Assembly: GCA_037178975.1 (NCBI GenBank)
Contig: JASJZH010000005.1
Span: 8,890,501-8,954,500, forward strand
Reading direction: 5' to 3'
Source: Oscheius tipulae
Taxonomy: Eukaryota; Nematoda; Chromadorea; Rhabditida; Rhabditidae
DNA: 64,000 nucleotides
Shown here: in pieces, positions 28,201 to 36,700 of the stretch
How the letters are laid out: every line of letters starts with the position of its first letter
Numbering within the stretch: the first letter of the stretch is position 1
Translations under genes and position numbers: made by a program
Notes under the pieces: generated by a model
Database searches by the model: none
What the model saw: only the letters and a program-made list of their open reading frames with translations
What the model was told of the DNA's origin: nothing

Positions 28201-29391
28201 GTGAGATCGATTATACGGTAGCTGGACATGGTCTCTACCCGGCTCCGGTCTGTCAGTCCAGTCGCAAGGAGGGCTCCAAGATCAAAAAGTTCGAGACTCT
28301 TGGCAGGCTGATGGGACAGGCTCTGATCGATTCGAGAATGCTGGACCTCCCACTGTCTCCCGTCTTCCTTCATTGGATCTCCTCGGAGCCGAGTCAGATC
28401 GGGGTGCCGCAATTGGAACAACTGGATCCGCAGCTCTATCAGAGTCTTAGGAGTATGGCTATGACTGCCGAGGAGGATTTCGAGCACATGGAACAGTACT
28501 TCACTCTGCCCGGAAATGAGACCTTCGACCTAATGAAGAACGGAAGAAACATCCAGGTTTCGAAGGAGAATGTCGCCAAATATATCAAGGTACTGATTCT
28601 TTTCCGAGCCAAATACTGAAACTTATTTAGCTGGTCGCCAGTTGGAGACTGGTCGAGGGTGTCTGGAAGGAAATGGAGGCTGTGAAGAAGGGCTTCTCAC
28701 AAGTCATCGATCCGGCATATCTTCTTCTATTCATGCCCGAAGAACTCGATCAGCTGTTCTGTGGATGTTCTGATGGAGGGGAAAGGATCTGGGGAGAACA
28801 GATCCTGGCCCAGGCTATCAAACCAGACCATGGGTTAGTTTGATTAGAATAGATAGAGAGATAGGGAAACAGGGAGACAGAAAGGCAGAGAGACAGTGAT
28901 TGATTGAAAGATTTTGAATGAAAGCCACTGGATCGAACGCGACATGTTCAGTTTCGCAGTCGAAGCGCTAACCGACTGCACCATGCGGTAAAGGCGCGCC
29001 ACTTTCTGCCAGAACATGTACTTATATCTTCGTTTTCAGCTACACCCACGACTCTGACCAGATCCGCTGGCTCGTCAAAATGCTAGCCAACTACAGCTCG
29101 GACGAACAGCGCAAGTTTGTGCAGTTCGTCACTGGTAGTCCCAGACTCCCCGTCGGTGGCTTCCGTGCCCTGACTCCGCCATTGACAGTTGTCAAGAAAA
29201 TAGCGTCATATGGCTCGGGAGATGAAGAACTTCCCTCGGCGATGACTTGCTACAATTATCTTAAGGTACGAGTCATCTCGATGTATTAAAAAACACTTAG
29301 TTTCCAGGTCCCGGCCTATTCTTCCTATAAAATCTTCAAGGAGCGCTTTCAAGTGGCTCTGCAGTTCGCCCAGTCCTTCCATCTGACCTAG
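22278..29391 (+). CDS. TRIP12: TRIP12 HECT-type E3 ubiquitin ligase
   Basis: Sixteen exons: 22278-22389, 23032-23219, 23263-23451, 23494-23759, 23804-23948, 24137-24252, 24293-24585, 24895-25343, 25749-26067, 26110-26606, 26718-26984, 27202-27496, 27538-28589, 28631-28833, 29040-29265, 29308-29391; phases close; about 1566 aa. Armadillo-like repeats (LLQMEHNFEL, CVDVAEQSLTALEELS) are followed by a WWE domain (WYWQDDDMHWQPF, about residues 350-420), a conserved middle region, a Ser/Lys-rich linker, and the HECT domain (FEGEAGTGFGPTLEFYS, LMGQALIDSRMLDLPLSP). The catalytic Cys is in SAMTCYNYLK (about C1534, bases 29248-29250); the protein ends SFHLT. TRIP12 ubiquitylates nuclear substrates in ubiquitin-fusion-degradation and DNA-damage pathways, and its WWE domain binds poly-ADP-ribose. 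The long human N-terminal disordered region is absent from this model. Four introns carry antisense tRNA-like units. Confidence 0.95.
22427..22492 (-). repeat. tRNA-derived SINE-like unit (TRIP12 intron 1)
   Basis: Minus strand reads ATGGTGCAATCGGTTAGCCC, then TCCGACTACGGATCC, then GGGGTTCGAGTCCC: A box, anticodon-region remnant and B box in the right order. It is antisense to TRIP12. Confidence 0.6.
24008..24075 (-). repeat. tRNA-derived SINE-like unit (TRIP12 intron 5)
   Basis: Minus strand reads AATGGCGCATTCGGTTAGAG, CTCTGACTATGGGTC, and GAGTTCGATTCCC. It is followed on the same strand by a TTTCTTTGTCTCTCTGTCTC tail, the arrangement also seen at 44366. Confidence 0.6.
24660..24800. repeat. 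palindromic hairpin repeat (TRIP12 intron 7)
   Basis: Nearly complete copy: gttaagtttcggggtcaaga, then catttttgaatttttcgatg, ttttgcaaagttgtagctc, loop, ctctacatctttgcaaagc, atcaaaaaggttaaaaatg, and tcttggtcctgaaaattggc. A good basis for a family consensus. Confidence 0.7.
25360..25680. repeat. two adjacent palindromic hairpin repeats (TRIP12 intron 8)
   Basis: Copy 1 at about 25375-25490 has gcgtttgatgttttgcaaag, ttgtag and the mirrored tacaactttgttaagcatcg. Copy 2 at about 25555-25680 has tttttgatgttctacattg and aaactttgcagtgcatcaaa. Together they fill most of the 405-nt intron. Confidence 0.65.
27010..27067 (-). repeat. tRNA-derived SINE-like unit (TRIP12 intron 11)
   Basis: Minus strand: TTTTGGCGCAGTGGGTGTGT, then ATCGCTTGGTGCTCAAACG, then ACTCGGGTTCGAGTTCC. 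A and B boxes are recognisable; the arms are degenerate. Confidence 0.55.
28923..28988 (-). repeat. tRNA-derived SINE-like unit (TRIP12 intron 14)
   Basis: Minus strand: CGCATGGTGCAGTCGGTTAG, CGCTTCGACTGCGAAAC, and CGCGTTCGATCCAGTGG, followed by a ctctgcctttctgtctcc tail. A and B boxes are intact, but the anticodon arm is collapsed to a 4-nt loop. Confidence 0.6.
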
Positions 29392-29715
29392 TCACCTCAT
29401 CTATTCTGTATCTGTGCATTTCCCCCTCTCGACTCTTTCGGGTCACGCCACGGGTCACAATACCCACTTCAAAAACTGTCCTAGTCCCCCGTCATAAATA
29501 GTGGTCTTTTTGTACACAACTTCTTCCTACTCTGGGTCATTTTGGGTCCACACATTGCCCAAAAACGGGGAAATACTCCCTCAAACAAACTACTTCTTCA
29601 ATCACATCGCCTTCTCTGCTTTCTCTGTCTCTCGCTGATTATTCTTCTTTCCTACTTGTGATAATGCTCCTGTGCACTATTGTCCAAAGATTGGATGTTC
29701 CAGTTAAATCCACAC

Positions 29716-29721
29716 AATAAA
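29716..29721 (+). terminator. polyadenylation signal of TRIP12
   Basis: AATAAA in the context cacacaataaaagttc, 325 nt after the TRIP12 stop codon and only about 15 nt before the stop codon of the convergent gene. The two 3' ends are tail to tail and the transcripts probably overlap. Confidence 0.5.
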
Positions 29722-29735
29722 AGTTCATTCACATT

Positions 29736-31408
29736 CTAAGAGCTCTTCTTCTTCTTCGGCTGTTTTGTCTGTTCTTTCTGTCCAAAGCACGTTAAGCCGA
29801 TGCGGTAGAGGATGGCCAGGATAGTCCATGTTGAGAAGAGACTGATTCCTACCCAATGTCCGCCACTCCAATCGGCTCCGTAGGCAACTTGGGACCAGAT
29901 TTGGCCGGAGAGTATGGCCAGGCAGCACTGAAGAGTGAAAGTTAGATAAGCCTTTGGGCTAAAATTGTGAGGCGCCTCCTCCCAAGTATCGGTATAAAAG
30001 TACTCCGACTACAGAGCAACAAGGTTCAAGTTCGACTCCCTTGTTTGATAAAACTTTCGCGGGTTTTCGGCTACAAGAAATATTTGTTTTTTTATACTTT
30101 TTGATATTCTGCAAAGTTGTAGAGCAGATCACGGGCTACAACTTTGCAGAATAAAAAACCATGGACGCCGATACGCAGCTGGTTTTCTACTCTCTAGTCA
30201 TTTGACTATTTTCTAAACATTTCTGATACCTACCACAACACGGCCATCCACAGCCACATTACGGTCATTGGTGTTCTGCCAATGGAGAGCATGGGTTGAG
30301 GCGCCGTAAGAGGCGACAAAGAGTGCGCCCATGATACGTCCGCAAAGCTCGTGAGACTCGTCAAGGGTGACGATAACCTAAATAAAAGAAATAAAATGAC
30401 ATAAATATAATTTACCTGTCTATGGAGGAGCCATTTAGGGAAGGAGAGCCAAGCAATACCGATACAGATAGAAGCCATTGCATCCAGCTGATAGAGACAG
30501 TTCCCGATTCGACTGTCTTCGGCGAGGTGGGTTCCTGAAGCTGTTTAATGACTGATATATCTTAATCCCTAACCAAGAGGCCATCCTGCCAAGAGTAGAA
30601 AGAAAAAATTTAAGGCGATTCCACCAAAGCAGAGATACTTCACAAATTCTAGGATCTCGGGTCTGACCAGGCTCGGAGTCTGGGATCTGCACTGGAAGTG
30701 GAGGAGAAGAATCAGAATGGCTGGCTGAAAATATGCAGTTCTGTACATAGAAAAGATTTTTACCAAGATTCTCATAATGTGGCAGGCGGTGTGAGCATTT
30801 GAGCCGGAACGACGGAGTCGCCAGGTGACAAACGCTGAGGCCAGAAGCTGGCCGCCCACACAGCGGACAAGATGCCAATGAACTCCATCCGTGATCCTGT
30901 TCTGAAAAGAAAAATACAATTTTTTATGAGGGGGTTTATAACGAACGTGTGCACTCGGCGCGAAATGATCGGGCCGTCCCGGACTTAAGGACCAAGCAAG
31001 CTATAAACGGTCATTTCGAAGTCAAGATGACAGTCTTTTCTTTGGCACTGTTCTGCATAGTTCTAGAGTAGGTAAAATGCTAATACTTTGCAGAGCATCG
31101 CAAGGTTAAAAAAGTGTCATTTAGACCCGGAACTTCCGCCCGCTCTGAGCGCAGAGCTTCCGTTTGGTTCAGTATAAGCACGCTGATTCAGCCCGACCTG
31201 TACGACCCAAAAGTATATAAATGTTTTGCTTAGATGAGAAATCTTGAAATTATTGTGAATATTAAAATGTTCGTGGACTTAAAATAAAAAACGAGACAAG
31301 ACTTACAAAGAGAAAATCAGCTACTACATGCGGCTGGAAGAAGAAGAGAAGCCCGGCGATGAAAGAAATAACAGAATCAACAGCTAGGGCAGACGATGTT
31401 AGCGTCAT
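29736..31408 (-). CDS. multipass membrane protein, family not recognised
   Basis: Six exons (minus): 31307-31408, 30764-30901, 30574-30724, 30416-30534, 30234-30377, 29736-29927; phases 0, 0, 1, 0, 0; 281 aa. About six or seven hydrophobic segments are visible: VISFIAGLLFFFQ, GGQLLASAFVTW, PAILILLLHF, YLCFGGIALNFFFLLLAG, ASICIGIAWLSF, CGRIMGALFVASYGA, VGISLFSTWTILAILY. Two halves look related (a ...FQPHVVADFLF...HWHLVRCVGG... block and a ...FPKWLLHRQV...ELCGRIMGA... block), suggesting an internal duplication. The C-terminus is very basic (PKKKKSS), resembling ER-retrieval or cytosolic anchoring tails. Three introns are only 38-39 nt. No function can be assigned; the phase-perfect structure shows it is a real gene. 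It is convergent with TRIP12. Confidence 0.75.
29990..30165 (+). repeat. tRNA-like unit followed by a palindromic hairpin (intron 5 of the membrane-protein gene)
   Basis: 29990-30046 carries a B box (AAGTTCGACTCC) after tccgactacagag; 30080-30165 carries ttgatattctgcaaagttgt and its mirrored ctacaactttgcagaataaa. The two repeat types lie side by side. Confidence 0.5.
31020..31130. repeat. palindromic hairpin repeat (intron 1 of the membrane-protein gene)
   Basis: gaagtcaagatgacagtctt, cactgttctgcatagttct, and the mirrored aatactttgcagagcatcgc with tgtcatttagacccgg. A diverged copy of the GCAAAGTTGTAG family. Confidence 0.5.
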
Positions 31409-31856
31409 CTATGCCCGAGATCCTTGTGAGATAAGAGATCGACCTGAAATGGTCCTGTGTGAGTGGGACGGACTGTAAGCGAAGAGATGACGACGATTAC
31501 AACACGTCTATTTCGGGTGGCAAGACGCGGCCCGTGATAGTCATCGTTCGTAGGCAAAAACACTGAAAATGGGAGGCGGAAAGAAGAAAACAGGACCGGG
31601 AGGAACAGCGAGAGAGAGAGAGAGGCACGTGTCGCAGGGATAATTCGGACGAGATCCGATCGGAAGACGACCTTGGCCGCGGCGACCTACTTGCTGGACC
31701 GTGAGGTGACGCAGAGCAGACTTTGTGGTTAGTGGCATCGGAAAACATCATAAGTAAACACTTTTAATCGGGAAACATGAGTACAAACGGGTCTGGCCCA
31801 AAAAAGTGGTCTTTTCACTTTGTTTTCTCCAGACGTGTATTTCAAACCGAGGTATC

Positions 31857-32021
31857 AGTATACTTTTGTAGCGGCGCTAATTGGTTAGCTGGGGATCTCA
31901 CATTCGCTGTGTGATTATTTTTTGGGTTGTGGATGAAGTAAGCATGCCTATAGTTTGACAGTCTGTGTTACCTCGGGTTAGAACACTAGTTAACTGCTTA
32001 GCGCCGCTATAAAAGTATACT
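31857..32021. mobile_element. MITE with 24-bp terminal inverted repeats
   Basis: Left end AGTATACTTTTGTAGCGGCG (plus CTAA) at 31857-31880 and right end at 31998-32021 are inverted copies with one mismatch. The 117-bp interior has no coding capacity. A partial end-like sequence (agcgcctcgacgaaagtgta) follows at about 32067, suggesting a nested or tandem insertion. No clear target-site duplication beyond an AT-rich context was seen. Confidence 0.7.
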
Positions 32022-32564
32022 TTCGACGGAAAATGCATGACGAGAGTGACGACCCTAGTTTACATTAGCGCCTCGACGAAAGTGTACTTATGACTTTTTC
32101 AGAAAACATCAATTTTAGACTGTGAAAAGTTGAGTAGTAGAGAGATAATTTACCGGTCGATGCTGTCGAAATTGCTCTTTGTCCAGCTTCTGGAAAATCT
32201 TCCAGAGAAGCAGGACGATGACAAAGAAGAATCTTAATCAGAGAGAACATACTGCTTACGAGATCTGAGCAGAAGTGGTAGAGAAGTGAACTTATTTATT
32301 TCTTCAAAAGACGTTTCTGACTTACGAGTTGGCTGCGAAATTGAAAGACGGATACGTCATTTCCTATGATCGCAACTCTCTATCAGTAAACGACAAAGCC
32401 CAGTTCACTCTGTCGACTTTTGAAATAAAAAAAGGATTTACCAATAATGGTCATTCAACAGAAAGAGGAAACAAACACGTGAAAAGGCTGAGCGAAACAA
32501 TGATGATGGGCCAGGCTCACAAGTAGATGAGTAGCAGAGTAGCTGAGAATGAAGCTCTAAAATA

Positions 32565-32745
32565 TCAAATATTAACTATTTCTGACCGTTTTTCTTCTCT
32601 TTTTGGTTTGCTATACTTCATTTTCACGCACGCTCATTGTGATAAACAGCACCAAAGCTGAAAGGCTACAACAAAACGTAAAAATAACGAACTTAATTAT
32701 TTTTTCGGCGTTTCCACCAAATTTGAACTGTGCGCACCCGCTATT
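32565..32745 (+). repeat. dispersed repeat, copy 2 of 2 in window
   Basis: Matches 13690-13870 in direct orientation, from tatttctgaccgtttttctt to gaactgtgcgcacc, with small indels. Confidence 0.6.
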
Positions 32746-32772
32746 GTCTCTTTTCCGCACGTTCTACCGATC

Positions 32773-32946
32773 ATGAAGCTTCTCTTTTTGGTAGCCCTCG
32801 CCCTCCATTTCAGTTCAAGACAATTCAAAGGTTCTGCTCTTGGTCAGTGTCACTTGTCTGTCAGCCGGAGCCTCATTGAACCCTGTAAATCATGCCCCAA
32901 CTCCCCAGGTACTCGATGCTTCCAGTCTATGCTTCCACGCACTTAG
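32773..32946 (+). CDS. possible small secreted Cys-rich peptide
   Basis: Single open frame of 57 aa. It begins MKLLFLVALALHFSS, a convincing signal peptide, and the rest has four Cys in the pattern C-x11-C-x2-C-x7-C. It lies 400 nt upstream of a second short secreted-peptide gene on the same strand whose start (MKLFLL) is similar. No family was recognised; antimicrobial-like, neuropeptide or venom-allergen-like small secreted proteins are all possible. A splice from the internal ccccag or gtactc sites cannot be excluded. Support comes only from the signal peptide and Cys spacing. Confidence 0.4.
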   Translation: MKLLFLVALALHFSSRQFKGSALGQCHLSVSRSLIEPCKSCPNSPGTRCFQSMLPRT

Positions 32947-33345
32947 GATAAACTGTCACAATTGGAACCAGCAAACCAAAAGAAACATTATTGGCTGATT
33001 TGAATGATTCCTTACTCATTCGTCGAAAAGGGACAGAGCGACTACTTTAGCGCCATAGTGTCCATCTGTCCGTCCATCAAGATTCCTGCTCAGTTACTTC
33101 CCGAATCCTATCAGCACTAATACCCAAAAGCGCAGAGTAGGACAAACTCTTGCAAGGCTGCTCTTGGAGACACACAATTTGGGTTTAGGGAGAGAAGTAC
33201 AGGGGCAAGGTGGTGACTCTACAAATAGAGGCTAGTAAATAGTCATTTCCGCTGGAAGTGAAATTAAGGACTGATCAAACAAATAACTAGATAAGAATTC
33301 CTACTTAAACACTACGGTCAACCTCCTCTTCATACCTTCTCAAAA
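32947..33345. other. gap between the two small secreted-peptide genes
   Basis: No gene, known repeat or tRNA-like unit was recognised in this 399-nt stretch. It should include the promoter of the downstream peptide gene. Confidence 0.35.
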
Positions 33346-33552
33346 ATGAAGCTGTTCCTACTGGTTAGTTGTAACTCTTACAGTTTATCAGCAGTTCTTC
33401 AGTTTATTCTTCTGGCCAATGTGGCCTGCTGCTTCGCCTCCGTCTGTGACTACTTCCCTAGACAGACCGCACAACAGGAGCAAGCTCGTCGGGACTGTTA
33501 TGATAGAGAGGCCGAAATCATGTTGAACATCGTCAACAACTTTCGTCGTTGA
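33346..33552 (+). CDS. small secreted peptide
   Basis: Two exons, 33346-33363 and 33403-33552, separated by a 39-nt intron (ctg|gttagt to tcttcag|ttt). Spliced product 55 aa: signal peptide MKLFLLFILLANVACCFA, then a mature part starting SVCDYFPRQ with a second Cys (RRDCYDRE) and ending NNFRR. The intron length is a multiple of three and has no in-frame stop, so retention would also give an open 68-aa frame that disrupts the signal peptide; the spliced form is preferred because it restores a continuous hydrophobic core. An AATAAA at 33927-33932 could serve its mRNA. No family was recognised. Confidence 0.5.
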   Translation: MKLFLLVSCNSYSLSAVLQFILLANVACCFASVCDYFPRQTAQQEQARRDCYDREAEIMLNIVNNFRR

Positions 33553-34726
33553 TTCGAATGAACTCTTGTCTTGACGTATGTTATCGGCGGATACCTCTAG
33601 CAGTTGTGCCTTGGGATCCGGTATTCTCATATATTCCGTCTCGGCAGTTCAGTTCAGCATTATCCGAAAATTAGCGGTTGAATTCTTGTAAACACGTTAG
33701 TTTCCCTTGCCGAGATGATACGGCAGCCTTGAAGTCTGAATATCTCTCCAATCGAAGTGGGATCAGTTGCGTGGTTTTGTTCCCAGTGGTCCAGCCATGG
33801 TCCAGTCTAGGGATCGCTGCGTGCTGTCCGGCTCCTGAAATCTCGCCCCTGCGCGAGTTTGCGGTCTGACAGAGACTGAAGGATCTGGGAGACTAGCAAC
33901 TTTACACGACTGTCAATACAAAGTAGAATAAATCGGAAAGGATAGAGCATTGTTTTTAGAGTCTATAGTTTGCTTCTGTCTCCCCTGTACCTGTCATTCT
34001 GCCTCTCTGTTACTCGGTTTTACTATTTTTCTGTCTCCCACCGTCTGTATCCTTTTGTTCTCCTCAATCTCTGTCCTTCTGTTTATCTACTTCTTAAGGG
34101 TCTGTTTTTGCCAAGAAGTAGTTGCAGCCCACTTTTTATCAGTCAGCTGCCCGGCCTCTCTCGAATACGCCACTTTCTCACGTTCAGCTGCCATTTTCTT
34201 CTCGTTCTCCTGTGTGACCGCTGGCTCTCTACTTTTTCTAGAGCTCTACTGTCTAAATTGGAACCACAGATACACAGACATCCTGGCTACAAAAGGTACA
34301 TACTTTGGTTCAGAACTGGTCCTGTATGACCTTGATTAATTGTAGGTACTCTTTGAAATTTCATTGTAGCCAAAACACTCTAAAAGTTTGTAAGTACAGT
34401 TGTTTACACCACCCTTCCTGGCCAAAAGACAGAAATACTGGGTCTTGGCACGAAGCGCACATGTGAGAGGGATGGCCCCGCCCCTTACTTTTACATTTTT
34501 GAACTCTGCTTTCTGTCGCAGTCTCATCCCTTTCAACCTTAATCTTTAATGAAAAATCGATAGACGGGCGAGAAAAACAAGCCCCTTTTTCTTACTGTTC
34601 CGTGAAAACCGTGCAAACATTGTGCGCAGAGCGTTTTCAAGAAAAATACACTTGTTTATGTCGTTTTTTTCACGTCCCGGTCCACTTATCTCTATATTTT
34701 CAGGGTTTCTATCCACAATCTTCTCA
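33553..34726. other. intergenic stretch, no supported gene
   Basis: 33950-34340 is pyrimidine-rich low-complexity sequence (TCTGTCTCC, CTCTGTTACT) that yields long hydrophobic open frames by composition alone. The AMPK beta promoter region and its 5' acceptor (tttcag 24 nt before the ATG) are at the right end. Confidence 0.4.
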
Positions 34727-36120
34727 ATGGGAAACAATCAAGGAAGCGGTATGAGCAAGCGAGATCGTCCTGGCGAGGCTTATGCCGGTAGTATATATGA
34801 TATTAATTCTAAAAATATGAATTTGAGGTAATAACGCAACTTCTCCCGGCCGCCAGCGAACTTTCAGCGGAAATCCTGCTAATATCACTGGCAGTTCCGA
34901 GGATGGATGTCCTGTGCAGGTGGAGTTTGTACTAGTATCATGAAAAATAAAATTTAGGTCAAAATCGCCAAGAGCGAGGACGGCTCTGGTAACAATATTA
35001 TCCCTACGGTGCAGTTTAAGGAAACCAATGAGTACCCAGTGGTTTTCAAATGGCAATGTTCAGCTACCAGGTTTGGCGTGACAATGATCAAAAATATAAT
35101 ATTTGCAGTGCTCCACGAAATGTAGCTATTTGTGGCTCATGGGACGGCTGGCGTTCTCGAATTCCCCTAGTCCGCAGCAGTAATGACTTCAGCACAATTT
35201 TGGATCTTGTTCCAGGTATTTTGACCTATTTTCAGTAATAAATGCTGTTTCAGGCGATCACGAGTACAAATTCCTAATTGACAATAAATGGGTTGTAGAT
35301 GATAATCAGGCAAAGACTAACAATTCTCTCGGAGGCGAGAACAATGTTATTCACATCGACGAGGGCGATTTTGAGGTTGGAGATTTTTAATAAGTTTTTC
35401 GGTTATAGAATACTAGGGTGACTATCGTTGGGGCTAAGCTTCTTGACAAACTGTTAAGCTCACCTTGAGACTCTTTCCCATTCCTTTTTCTATTCAGAAT
35501 ATAGTCTGTTCAGGTACGGGGTTAACTGGCGGCATATTGTAGATTTTTTGGCCCTATAATATTTGGCAGCGGGTTTCGCAATTTTTTTTTGCACCAATTT
35601 CCTCACCTTTTTACGGTTGTTTTCAAACATAGCGAATGACTCAGTCACCAAAAGGCCGCAGGCAGAATACAGACGCATGGATATTTTAAAATGTATTTGC
35701 TTCCAGGTTTTTGATGCCCTGGACAAGGATTTGGCCTCCTCAAATGCTGGTGAGGCTATGAAGGCCAACAGTAACCAGCCGAGTCACGATACTCCAAATG
35801 ATCGCGAGCTGGAAAAGTTGCGCACTTTCACGCAAGAAATCCCGGACCGTAAAGATTTCGAGAAGGCCCACAATCCACCGGTCCTACCCCCGCATCTCCT
35901 ACAGGTCATTCTTAATAAGGACACCCCAGTCACTTGTGACCCGAACGTTCTTCCGGAACCCAACCACGTCATGCTCAATCATCTCTACGCTCTCTCGATC
36001 AAAGACGGTGTGATGGTTCTTTCCGCGACGCACAGGTTCGTCTTTTTTGTCTGAAACCTAAAAAATTATTTCAGGTACCGCAAGAAGTACGTGACCACCC
36101 TGCTTTACAAGCCGATCTAA
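34727..36120 (+). CDS. PRKAB1: AMP-activated protein kinase beta subunit
   Basis: Seven exons: 34727-34787, 34828-34919, 34958-35070, 35109-35215, 35254-35375, 35707-36035, 36075-36120; phases close; 289 aa. It starts MGNNQGSG, an N-myristoylation signal like that of mammalian beta subunits. A glycogen-binding CBM48 follows (about residues 75-160: PVVFKWQ, VAICGSWDGW, LVPGDHEYKFLIDNKWVVDD). The C-terminal ASC domain is clear (PPVLPPHLLQVILNK, LPEPNHVMLNHLYALSIKDG, KKYVTTLLYKPI), which bridges the alpha and gamma subunits. AMPK is the cytosolic energy-sensing kinase. Intron 1 is 40 nt and uses an unusual acceptor (aatttgag). Whether it corresponds to beta-1 or beta-2 is not meaningful outside vertebrates; the symbol marks the family. 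Confidence 0.95.
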
Positions 36121-36700
36121 TGTCATTCCCTACCTGTGAATATACATATTTGTACGTATTTCCCCAGTGTCTTACACTTCAAAGCCCTGTGCAGTCTTAC
36201 CCATGTCAGTAGGCAGCGTTGTAGCTCTTCCCACATTGTACACATTCAAATACTTTTGTAGAACAATCTCGAGTAAAGACTAATACTTTCTAAAAACTCC
36301 TCGTTCTATTTGGTAGTTGCATTACTTTATTTATCTTCAGGGAGTTTCGGCAAGGCCGCACGCGCAACAGAAATCAGCCGCTTCGGGTTTAAAAACACAT
36401 TCTCTAGCTTTGCGATGTTCTGTAAAGTTGTAGAGCATAGAAAATGTTACAACTTTGCAGAACATTTAAAAATTCAAAAATGTAATCTTGATCTTGACCC
36501 CGAAAGGGCTGATTTAAGTATTGCGCCCTGAGGGCTGAATTACGACCCAAATTGGTCCCGATTAGAGCTTTCCATCTTCTCATATGAACCTCTTTAGCAA
36601 CATTTTTAGCATCTTTCAAAGCGTTTTGCGTTTTCCAAAGGTTCTTTTACACTTTCTGTACCGTGAAATAGTCGAAATCTAAGTAAAACATTATCAGAAA
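36121..36700. other. intergenic stretch containing a palindromic hairpin
   Basis: A GCAAAGTTGTAG-family palindrome occupies about 36380-36520 (gcgatgttctgtaaagttgt, then aacattttaaaaattc flank and cttgaccccgaaagggctga). No gene is supported. Confidence 0.5.

Larger units (their letters stand above)
31409..32772. other. intergenic stretch with MITE and dispersed repeat
   Basis: Carries the promoter side of the membrane-protein gene, a 165-bp MITE (31857-32021), a solo degenerate end of it near 32065-32095, and the second copy of the 180-bp dispersed repeat (32565-32745). The 65-codon frame at 32329 has no support. Confidence 0.5.

Noticed and set aside
33950-34339. Open frame of 129 codons with many hydrophobic residues
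   Set aside because: It lies in CTCTGTCTCC-type low-complexity DNA; such sequence gives Leu/Ser/Phe-rich open frames by composition. No splice structure or domain supports it.
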